Source of the DNA: Cellulomonas sp. 73-145
Lineage (GTDB): Bacteria; Actinomycetota; Actinomycetes; Actinomycetales; Cellulomonadaceae
Direction of reading: 5' to 3'
Assembly (NCBI GenBank): GCA_001898185.1
Contig: MKTI01000006.1
Span: forward strand, 496,001 to 560,000
Length of the DNA: 64,000 bases
Shown: positions 9,189 through 15,528 of the stretch, piece after piece
How positions within the stretch are numbered: position 1 is the stretch's first letter
Layout: every line of letters starts with the position of its first letter
Position numbers and translations under genes: made by a program
The notes under the pieces: model-generated
The model's database searches: none
What the model was told of the DNA's origin: nothing
The model's input: the letters and a program-made list of their open reading frames with translations, nothing else

Positions 9189-9716
9189 ATGAGCACCGCG
9201 AACGGCTGCGACATTCCCGCGCGGGAGAGCGCCGTGGGCGCGCCCGGCGCCGGGGTCCCCGACCACCACGCCGGTCACGCGCCGGCCGACGACGCCGGCG
9301 AGGTGCTCGAGCTGGTGCACGGGCTGATGCACTCCCTGCGCCGCGAGGCGGCCGACCGCAACGGACCCGTCGGCACCATGCCGGGCCAGGTTCGGCTGCT
9401 GCGGATGCTCAACCGCTGCGACCGGCCGCGGCGACTCGGTGAGCTGGCCCAGGCGATGGACGTCGCCCCGCGGTCGATGACCAGCAAGGTGGACCAGGCC
9501 GAGGCCGACGGGCTGGTGCGACGGGTGCCAGACCCGGCCGACCGGCGCGCGACGCTCGTCGAGCTGACCGAGCAGGGCCGGCAGGTCCTCGGCGACGTGT
9601 GGGCGCAGCGGGACGTCGGGATGCGCCGCCGGCTCGAGCGGCTGACGGAGGCCGAGCGTGGCGACCTGCTCGCGCTGCTGCGCCGGGTGGCCGGGTCGGA
9701 CCGGCCGTCGGCCTGA
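9189..9716 (+). CDS. MarR-family transcriptional regulator
   Basis: A 175-residue winged-helix regulator. After a flexible N-terminus of about 45 residues come the dimer helix, the recognition helix region (LGELAQAMDVAPRSMTSKVD) and the wing (RRVPDPADRRATLVELT), with the DxR signature of the family. It is divergent from the ABC exporter at 7172-9064, which it probably controls through the palindrome at 9145-9157. The start at 9189 has no Shine-Dalgarno and a -10 element 7 nt upstream, fitting leaderless translation. Confidence 0.9.
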   Translation: MSTANGCDIPARESAVGAPGAGVPDHHAGHAPADDAGEVLELVHGLMHSLRREAADRNGPVGTMPGQVRLLRMLNRCDRPRRLGELAQAMDVAPRSMTSKVDQAEADGLVRRVPDPADRRATLVELTEQGRQVLGDVWAQRDVGMRRRLERLTEAERGDLLALLRRVAGSDRPSA

Positions 9717-9770
9717 CGCGGCCGGGGGGCCTGTGCACGGCAGGGCGGCGGCGGGTCCTGGGCCGGGCCG

Positions 9771-10002
9771 ATACCTCACCCGTCCCGTCTGGTGAGATCT
9801 GTGAGAGGATGGCTGGCAGCAGGAGCCCGATGGGCGCCTGTCAGCATGAGACTCCGCCAGGTGGTAGCGGAGCGAGCCACGCACATGGACGTGGCCGCAG
9901 GGGACCTGCGATGCGACCCTGGGTCCACAGCCGGAAACCACTGCAGGGTTCCGACGAAAGACGAGCCCCGGTACTCGCCCCACGGCGGGACCGGGGCTTC
10001 GT
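9771..10002 (+). ncRNA. Candidate structured RNA: chain of hairpins ending in a terminator-like stem
   Basis: The 408-nt gap 9717-10124 has no convincing gene. On the + strand I can pair in order: CTCACC/GGTGAG (9775-9796), an 8-bp stem GCTGGCAG/CTGTCAGC with an inner GCCC/GGGC (9812-9845), CTCCGC/GCGGAG (9852-9872), GCCACG/CGTGGC (9876-9895), CGCAG/CTGCG (9896-9910), ACCCTG/CAGGGT (9916-9949), and a long stem ACGAGCCCCGGT/ACCGGGGCTTCGT (9961-10002). The close packing suggests an independent RNA or a leader of the esterase gene at 10125. I could not match it to a known riboswitch. A 110-codon frame crosses the region but resembles no protein. Confidence 0.5.
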
Positions 10003-10124
10003 GCATCTCGGGACGGGTCGTCGACCCCTCGACGGGCGTCGCGCGCGTGCTGCGTGGCAGGGTGGGGCGGCTGCACCGACGACGCGCCGGGCGAGCCTGC
10101 CGGAACGACCAAGGAGACGCCTGA

Positions 10125-10889
10125 ATGGCCCGGATCACCTGCAACTTCTTCTCGACGACCCTCCGGGTGAGCACGGCGATCACCGTGCTGCTCCCGGAGC
10201 CGGCGGACGGGCAGATCGGGGTGACGGGGTCCGGGTCGGACGCGGCGCCGCCAGTGCTCTACCTGCTGCACGGGCTCTCGGACGACGAGACGATCTGGAC
10301 GCGTCACACGTCGATCGAGCGGTACGTCTCGAAGCTGGGCCTGGCCGTCGTGATGCCGCGGGCCGGCCGCTCGTTCTACCAGGACGAGGCCTACGGCTCC
10401 GCGTACTGGAGCTTTCTCACCGAGGAGCTGCCGGAGATGGTGCAGCGCTTCTTCAGGGTGTCCGACCGGCCGGAGGACACCTTCGTCGCCGGCCTGTCGA
10501 TGGGGGGCTACGGGGCGTTCCGGATGGCGCTGACGCACCCTGACCGGTTCGGTGCCGCCGCGTCACTGTCCGGGGCGCTGGACGTGGCGCACCCCGACCA
10601 GGCGGCGCTGTGGGCGGACGAGGTGCCGCAGGTGCTGGCCGGCGCGCCCGTTCCTGCCGACGTGGACCTGATGGCGCTGCTGCGCGGTGCCGCTCGGGAC
10701 GCGCTGCCGCCGCTCTACCTCGCGTGCGGCACGGAGGACTTCCTGTACCCGTCGAACGAGCGCTTCCTGGCGCTCGCGGCCGAGCTGGGCGTGCCCGTGC
10801 GGACGGAGCTGCGGCCCGGGACGCACGAGTGGGGGTTCTGGGACGAGTCGATCCAGCGCGTGCTGGAGTGGCTGCCCCTGCACCGGTAG
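10125..10889 (+). CDS. Alpha/beta-hydrolase, tributyrin-esterase/esterase D type
   Basis: A 254-residue serine esterase. The nucleophile elbow GLSMGGYGAF, the oxyanion region YLLHGLSDDE, the acid in CGTEDFLYPSN and the histidine in PGTHEWGFWDES form a full catalytic triad set. The layout is that of the EstA/S-formylglutathione hydrolase group, which cleaves short-chain acyl esters. No signal peptide is visible, so it is probably cytosolic. The ATG follows AAGGAGACG. The gene lies just after the hairpin-rich region 9771-10002 and meets the MarR gene tail to tail 15 nt away. Confidence 0.88.
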   Translation: MARITCNFFSTTLRVSTAITVLLPEPADGQIGVTGSGSDAAPPVLYLLHGLSDDETIWTRHTSIERYVSKLGLAVVMPRAGRSFYQDEAYGSAYWSFLTEELPEMVQRFFRVSDRPEDTFVAGLSMGGYGAFRMALTHPDRFGAAASLSGALDVAHPDQAALWADEVPQVLAGAPVPADVDLMALLRGAARDALPPLYLACGTEDFLYPSNERFLALAAELGVPVRTELRPGTHEWGFWDESIQRVLEWLPLHR

Positions 10890-10904
10890 CGGGCGGGTCC
10901 GGGG

Positions 10905-11402
10905 CTAGCGCTCGTCGGGCGCGGTCTCGTCCGTCGGTGCCGTCGCGTCCGTGCGGCCGGCGTCGTCCCCCTCGAGCGCGTCGATGCACTTCTCGAGGTA
11001 GCGCAGCAGGTCACGGGTCTGCGCCGCCGTCAGCCCGGCCACCATCTGGGCGTCCACCGCGTCCGCGCGCGCCTGCGCCAGGGCGAGCAGGCGCGCGCCC
11101 TCGGGGGAGAGCGCGGTGGGCCGGGCGCGGCCGGACGGGGCCTGCTCGGGACGCTCGACCAGGCCGCGGTCCTGAAGGCCGCGCAGCAGGGTGCTCATCG
11201 TCTGCCGCGTGACGAAGGCGTTCCGGGCCAGGTCGGAGCTGGAGATCCCCGGTGCCCGCGACAGCAGCTCCATGCAGACGTACTGCGGCGTGCTGAGGCC
11301 CAGGGGCCGGAGCGTGTCGTCCATCCGCGTACGCAGCGAGGCCTGGGCGTGCTTGAGCACGTACCCGACGACGTGCGCGAGGTCGTCCGGCTGTTGACGC
11401 AT
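10905..11402 (-). CDS. MarR-family transcriptional regulator
   Basis: A 165-residue winged-helix regulator. The motif LGLSTPQYVCMELLSRAPG precedes the recognition segment SSSDLARNAFVTRQTMSTLL and the wing with basic residues; the C-terminal helix carries a Thr/Asp-rich tail. The start at 11402 opens MRQQPDDLAHVVG; longer in-frame starts run into the divergent gene's promoter. The first of two identical palindromes overlaps this start codon, so autoregulation is very likely. The divergent glyoxalase-like gene at 11470 is the probable target. Confidence 0.9.
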   Translation of the reverse strand: MRQQPDDLAHVVGYVLKHAQASLRTRMDDTLRPLGLSTPQYVCMELLSRAPGISSSDLARNAFVTRQTMSTLLRGLQDRGLVERPEQAPSGRARPTALSPEGARLLALAQARADAVDAQMVAGLTAAQTRDLLRYLEKCIDALEGDDAGRTDATAPTDETAPDER

Positions 11403-11446
11403 GTCAGTAGTCTGACATACGGTCCGGCATGTCAGAACACTGACAT
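11401..11446. promoter_or_regulatory. Twin MarR operators, ATGTCAG-N4-CTGACAT
   Basis: Two palindromes with perfect 7-bp arms and identical half-sites occur at 11401-11418 and 11429-11446, 28 bp centre to centre. They fill the gap between a MarR gene and a divergent VOC-family gene, and the first overlaps the MarR start codon. No other palindrome of this type is nearby. Confidence 0.8.
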
Positions 11447-11469
11447 CCCTCGGACGACGGGTGAGCGCC

Positions 11470-11838
11470 ATGGCAGTGACCGGACCCGACTTCATCGCCC
11501 TGCAGGTGCGTGACCTGGACAAGGCGGCGGCGTTCTACGAGGAGCGCCTGGGCCTGACCCGTGCGCCCGCCTCGCCCCCGGGCGCGGTGGTGTTCACGAC
11601 GAGCCCGGTCGCCTTCGCCGTGCGGGAGCCGCTGCCTGGCGTCGACCTGGACGGCGTGCCGCAGCCGGGTGTCGGGGTGGCGCTGTGGCTGCACGCCGAC
11701 GACGCGCAGCAGCTGCACGACTCGCTGGTCGCCGCCGGGGTGCGGATGGTGCAGCCGCCGGTGCCGACGCCGTTCGGGCTCACCTTCACGCTGCTCGACC
11801 TGGACGGGTACGCCATCACCATCCACGACAAGCGCTGA
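11470..11838 (+). CDS. Glyoxalase/bleomycin-resistance (VOC) superfamily protein
   Basis: A 122-residue protein with the two-module beta-alpha-beta-beta-beta fold. FIALQVRDLDKAAAFYEERLGL opens the first module and TLLDLDGYAITIHDKR closes the second, with a terminal His as a likely metal ligand. The substrate may be an electrophile or antibiotic, or be detoxified by binding alone. It is divergent from and probably repressed by the MarR protein at 10905-11402. ATG 11470 gives the family-like start MAVTGPDF; GTG 11461 is possible. Confidence 0.85.
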   Translation: MAVTGPDFIALQVRDLDKAAAFYEERLGLTRAPASPPGAVVFTTSPVAFAVREPLPGVDLDGVPQPGVGVALWLHADDAQQLHDSLVAAGVRMVQPPVPTPFGLTFTLLDLDGYAITIHDKR

Positions 11839-11913
11839 GGCGAAACGCAGGGCGGCGTCCTCGATGTGGCCTGTGGATGGGACCTGCGGGATGTCGGTGC
11901 ACGTCGATAGCAT

Positions 11914-11929
11914 ACGAACATGCGTTCGA
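11914..11929 (+). promoter_or_regulatory. SOS (LexA) box
   Basis: ACGAACATGCGTTCGA matches 15 of 16 positions of the actinobacterial SOS box TCGAAC-N4-GTTCGA. A -10 element TAGCAT sits at 11908-11913, immediately upstream, so LexA would cover the transcription start. LexA control is known for several members of the mycobacterial 13E12/DUF222-HNH family. Confidence 0.8.
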
Positions 11930-11955
11930 ACGTGCCGCCGGCGGTGGCGGGATGA
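11920..11955 (+). CDS. Possible leaderless leader peptide of the DUF222-HNH gene
   Basis: ATG 11920 lies 6 nt after the -10 element TAGCAT and inside the SOS box. It opens an 11-residue frame (MRSNVPPAVAG) whose TGA overlaps the ATG of the main gene at 11952 (ATGA). This could be a coupled leader peptide, or the true original start of the HNH protein followed by a frameshift. I cannot decide between these. Confidence 0.4.
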   Translation: MRSNVPPAVAG

Positions 11956-13418
11956 CGACGGCCGTCGTCGACCGCCCCGTGGCGGTGCGCGTCGAGGCGA
12001 GCGCGGCGCCCGACGTGCTGCGCGCTGCGCAGGTGCTGTTTGCGGCGGTCGACGGGGCGCAGGCCTGGTCCGCCGGTGAGCGACGCACGGCGCTGGAGCA
12101 GGTGGATCGCACGGCGGGCCTGCTGGCTGCGGCCCGGGCGCAGCTGCTGGCCGCGGAGCGAGCGGCCGGGACTTGGGCGCTGCACGGGGACCGCGACCTG
12201 ACGGCATGGCGGGCGCGGACCTCACGATCGGGGGTTCGCGAGGCGGTGGGGCAGGTTCGCCAGGCCGACGCCATCACGACGATGCCGTAGGTGCGTAGCG
12301 CGCTGACCAGGGGTGCGATCACCACGACGCACGTCGACGCGATCGCCCGGTTCACCGCAGCCGCTCCGCCGCAGGTCGCCGAGCACGCGCGGTCCGGCGC
12401 GGGCCAGGCCGCGATCGTGGCCCTCGCCACGCGCGTGGACGGTGCGGGGCTGGGGAAGGCGCTGACACGGTGGCAGGCCGAGCTGGACCCGGTCGCCCGG
12501 CAGCGCACGCACGACGAGCAGCAGGCGGCGCGGTACCTGAACCTCTCCGAGACGCCCGGCGGCACCTACGTGAAGGGCCTGCTCGACTCCGTCGCCGGGC
12601 ATCGGCTACGGCTCGCGCTCGAGGCGGTGAGCCCGCGGCCGGGTGTCGACGACGACCGCGCCCCGGAGCAGCGGCGGGCGGACGCCCTCGCGCAGCTGGC
12701 CGACCGTGCGCTCGACGACACCGGCCCCGCGACCGGACCTGCCGGGCGGCCGCACGTCAGCCTGGTCCTGACTGAGCCGACGTGGCGGGCGCTCCGCGGA
12801 CGCGGTGACCGATCGGCCGACGAGTTCGGGCCGGATGGCACCCGCCGCCCGGGCGAGCCGGCCCGTGAGACCGGCAGGGGTAGCGCAGCCGAGGGGAGGG
12901 CACGGAGGCGGCCGGGCGCCGGGAGCGCCGTCGACGTCGGTCGCGCGCTCGCCGGCGTGCCTCCGGTGTGCGACGAGGACGGGAACCCGTGGCCGGCCTC
13001 CGAGGTGGGGCGGGTGCTGTGCGACTGCCACGTGACCCGCCTCGTCGTCGACGCCGACTCGGTGCCGCTGGACCTCGGCCGCACGCAGCGCCTGTTCAGC
13101 GCCCATCAGCGGCGGGCGGCGACCGTCCGCGACGGTGGGTGCGGATGGCCGGGGTGCGGCACGCCGGCGCGGTGGTGCGAGCTTCACCATCTGACGTGGT
13201 GGGACCGCGACGGCGGTCCGACGGACCTGAGAAATGCAGTCATGCTCTGCTCGTTCCACCACCACCAGGTCCACCGACGAGATCTCACCGTGCACCGCCA
13301 ACCGCCCGACCCGGCGGAGGAATCGCCAGGCAGCCGACGGCTCAGTCGCTACCGATTCACCACGCCGCACGGGCGTGACGCGATCACCCTGCGGGTCAGC
13401 GGCCCCGGGGGCCCATGA
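11952..13418 (+). pseudogene. DUF222/13E12-type HNH endonuclease, interrupted by an amber codon
   Basis: A 488-codon gene for an HNH nuclease of the actinobacterial 13E12/DUF222 repeat family. The N-terminal DUF222 helical part (DRTAGLLAAARAQLLAAERA) runs to AVGQVRQADAITTMP, where TAG at 12288-12290 stops it. The same frame continues at once with VRSALTRGAITTTHVDAIARF and the rest of DUF222, then the HNH domain: CGWPGCGTPARWCELHHLTWW and the LCSFHHHQVH end. A single C-to-T change of a CAG codon would explain the stop. The SOS box at 11914 drives it. A GTG at 12291 could reinitiate and give a 375-residue fragment with an intact HNH domain. Confidence 0.85.
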
Positions 13419-13432
13419 CCTGCACGGTGGTG

Positions 13433-13600
13433 CCCAGGTGCCCAGGTGCCCAGGTGCCCAGGTGCCCAGGTGCCCAGGTGCCCAGGTGCCCAGGTGCCCT
13501 GGTGCCCTGGTGCCCTGGTGCCCTGGTGCCCTGGTGCCCTGGTGCCCTGGTGCCCTGGTGCCCTGGTGCCCTGGTGCCCTGGTGCCCTGGTGCCCTGGTG
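13433..13600. repeat. 8-bp tandem repeat, 21 copies, two variants
   Basis: Eight copies of CCCAGGTG (13433-13496) are followed without a break by thirteen copies of CCCTGGTG (13497-13600). Every unit holds a CCWGG pentamer. The array lies between the convergent ends of the HNH gene and the TetR gene and leaves several frames free of stops, which are not genes. The 8-bp unit is not a multiple of three. Confidence 0.97.
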
Positions 13601-13619
13601 CCCATGAGGTCGTCGGGCG

Positions 13620-14357
13620 TCAGTGGCCGACGCGCGGGCTCCAGCCAGTGGCACGCAGGCGCTCGAAGCCGTCGAGCATGAGGTCGAGGGCGAACTCGAA
13701 CTCGGCCTGGTCGTCGCAGCCGCGGGCGACCACGGTGCCGTCGTCGTGCGTGGCGGTCAGCACGGTCGCGGCGATGTTGGGGAAGTGCTCCGCGAGCGCC
13801 TGCAGCATCGCCTGCTGGACCTCCGGCGATGCGTCCTCGTCCGCCCCACTGCCGTCGGCGCCGGACGCGTCGGGACCGGCGGGCTCGTCGAAGAGCTCCT
13901 GCGTGAACCCCCACATGCGGCTGCCGAGGGCGTGCATCACGTGGTGCGTCAGCTCGTCGCTGAACCCGCCGGTGCGGAACGTGCCGATCACCGAGTCGAT
14001 GTAGCCGAGCACCGCCGGGGTGCGGGAGGTGCGCGACTCGAGCACGGAGCGGCCCCACGGGTGCCGCAGCAGCACCCGCCGTGCCGACAGGACCCGCAAC
14101 CGGATCGCCGTGCGCCAGTCGACGCCTGTAGCGGGCGGGTCGATCTCGGCGACCAGCAGCTCAACCATGCCGTCGAGCAGCTGCTCCTTGTTGGCGACGT
14201 GCTTGTAGAGCGCCATCGGGACGACGTCGAGCTCCTGGGCCAGCCGGCGCATGCTCAGCGCCTCGATGCCGATCCGGTCCGCGAGCGCCGCGGCCGCCGT
14301 GAGCACCCGGTGTCGGTTGAGGCGCGGACGCGTGGCAGCGGCCGACGGGCGGGCCAT
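13620..14357 (-). CDS. TetR-family transcriptional regulator with TetR-class C-terminal domain
   Basis: A 245-residue repressor. The N-terminal HTH reads RIGIEALSMRRLAQELDVVPMALYKHVANKEQLLDGM, the pattern of the tetracycline-repressor class (MRRLA..L.V.PMALY.HV). The C-terminal ligand domain (HPWGRSVLESRTSRTPAVLGY) fits TetR_C. An acidic, low-complexity insert (about residues 165-180) is unusual. Start ATG 14357 follows GGAGCC. It probably controls the divergent DUF4386 gene and itself through the two palindromes at 14380-14430. Confidence 0.9.
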   Translation of the reverse strand: MARPSAAATRPRLNRHRVLTAAAALADRIGIEALSMRRLAQELDVVPMALYKHVANKEQLLDGMVELLVAEIDPPATGVDWRTAIRLRVLSARRVLLRHPWGRSVLESRTSRTPAVLGYIDSVIGTFRTGGFSDELTHHVMHALGSRMWGFTQELFDEPAGPDASGADGSGADEDASPEVQQAMLQALAEHFPNIAATVLTATHDDGTVVARGCDDQAEFEFALDLMLDGFERLRATGWSPRVGH

Positions 14358-14379
14358 GGGCGGCTCCGATCCTTGACAG

Positions 14380-14430
14380 GCGTACGCCGTACACCCTAGC
14401 GTCCGGGGCATCAGGTGTACGGCGTACACC
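14380..14430. promoter_or_regulatory. Two TetR operators and divergent promoter
   Basis: A perfect 17-bp palindrome GGTGTACG-G-CGTACACC lies at 14414-14430, and a near copy GCGTACG-C-CGTACAC at 14380-14394. The near copy fills the spacer between TTGACA (14373-14378) and TAGCGT (14397-14402), an 18-nt spaced promoter reading towards the DUF4386 gene. Binding there would block RNA polymerase directly. Confidence 0.8.
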
Positions 14431-14503
14431 CACCGGTTCGGCAAGGAGTTCTCGGCGGAAGGGTGAGTGCCCGACCCGTCGTCCCACCGTGCCGACCGCA
14501 CCC

Positions 14504-14577
14504 CGACGCCCACCCTCGACGCCAACCCCCGATGCCCACCCCCGACGCCCACCGCCGACGCCCACCGTCGACGCCAC
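14504..14577. repeat. 13-bp tandem repeat in the leader of the DUF4386 gene
   Basis: Six units begin at 14504, 14517, 14530, 14543, 14556 and 14569, each close to CGACGCCCACCNN; the last is incomplete. The array lies in the predicted 5' untranslated region of the gene at 14622, between promoter and ribosome site. Confidence 0.8.
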
Positions 14578-14621
14578 GCGCGGCCCTCGTGCCGCCGCCC
14601 CATCCACCGAAGGAGCCCGCC

Positions 14622-15344
14622 ATGGACTCGAACCGACGCACGGCCTTCGTCGCCGGCGCCCTCTACCTGCTGACGTTCGCCTCGTCGATCCCGGCCGTCG
14701 GGCTGCTCGCTCCGGTGCTGCACGACCCGCGGTACGTGCTCGGTGCGGGGGCCGACGCCCGCGTCCTCACCGGCAGCCTGCTCGACCTGGTCAACGCCGC
14801 CGCGTGCATCGGCACGGCGGTGGTGCTGTTCCCGGTGGTCCGCCGCCAGCACCAGGCTGCGGCGCTCGGCTTCGTCGCCGCGCGGCTGATGGAGGCGGCG
14901 ATCATCGCGATCGGTGTCGTGAGCCTGTTCACCGTCGTCACCCTGCGGCGCGCCTACGCGTCCGACCACACCGGCGACCCGGCCACGCTCGTCGCGGTCA
15001 GCACAGCGCTCGTCGACGTGCGCGACTGGACCTTCCTGCTCGGGCCGAGCCTGGTACCCGGCATCAACGCCCTGCTGCTCGGCACCCTCCTGCTGCGCTC
15101 CGGGCTGGTGCCTCGCGCGATCCCGGTGCTGGGGTTGGTTGGTGCCCCGCTGCAGATCTCTGCCGTGCTCGGGACGGTCCTCGGGATGAACAGCCAGGTG
15201 TCGGTGTGGTCGGCGGTCGGTGTGGCGCCGATCTTCTTCTGGGAGCTGTCGCTCGGTGTCTGGCTGGTGGCGAAGGGCTTCCGTCCGTCGCCGGTGATCG
15301 GCGTGCAGGGTCGGACCGCGGCGGCGCTCCCGGTCGCTCCCTGA
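14622..15344 (+). CDS. DUF4386 family integral membrane protein
   Basis: A 240-residue membrane protein with six or so hydrophobic segments. The opening RRTAFVAGALYLLTFASSIP, the middle RLMEAAIIAIGVVSLF and LLGPSLVPGINALLLGTLL are typical of DUF4386. The function is unknown. The start follows AAGGAG. It is divergent from the TetR gene, whose operators overlap its promoter, so it may belong to a small inducible membrane response. Its stop codon lies in the first unit of the 21-bp repeat at 15341-15508. Confidence 0.88.
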   Translation: MDSNRRTAFVAGALYLLTFASSIPAVGLLAPVLHDPRYVLGAGADARVLTGSLLDLVNAAACIGTAVVLFPVVRRQHQAAALGFVAARLMEAAIIAIGVVSLFTVVTLRRAYASDHTGDPATLVAVSTALVDVRDWTFLLGPSLVPGINALLLGTLLLRSGLVPRAIPVLGLVGAPLQISAVLGTVLGMNSQVSVWSAVGVAPIFFWELSLGVWLVAKGFRPSPVIGVQGRTAAALPVAP

Positions 15345-15508
15345 CGGCTGGCGCCCCGGTCCTGGCCGGTGGCGAGCTGGTCCTGACGGGTGACGCCCCG
15401 GTCGTGACGGGCGGCGAGCTTGTGCTGACGGGTGGCGCGCCCGCCCTGACGGTTGGCGCCACGGTCCTGGCCGGTGGCGAGCCGGTTCTGACCGGTGGCG
15501 AGTCCGTC
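15341..15508. repeat. 21-bp degenerate tandem repeat, 8 copies
   Basis: Eight units of exactly 21 bp, near CTGACGGGTGGCGAGCTGGTC, run from 15341 to 15508. The first contains the TGA stop of the DUF4386 gene. In another frame they read as a 7-residue repeat (LTGGxxV), and that frame is offset from the DUF4386 frame. The array sits between convergent genes. Confidence 0.9.
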
Positions 15509-15528
15509 CGGGCGGGTGGGGGCGCCGG

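Noticed and set aside
9944..10000. Resemblance of AGGGTTCCG and ACGGCGGGA to conserved parts of the guanidine-I (ykkC) riboswitch
   Set aside because: The middle conserved element (CGAGAG) and the GCCCGGGAGA end are missing and the spacing is wrong, so I treat the region as a structured RNA of unknown type.
9792..10124. 110-codon frame ending just before the esterase
   Set aside because: It runs through all the hairpins, has no ribosome site and no recognisable protein character.
13415..13681. Repetitive open frames across the 8-bp array (VPRCPGAQ-like and GTRAPGHQ-like repeats)
   Set aside because: They exist only because the 8-bp unit has no stop in several frames on both strands; there is no start site or conserved sequence.
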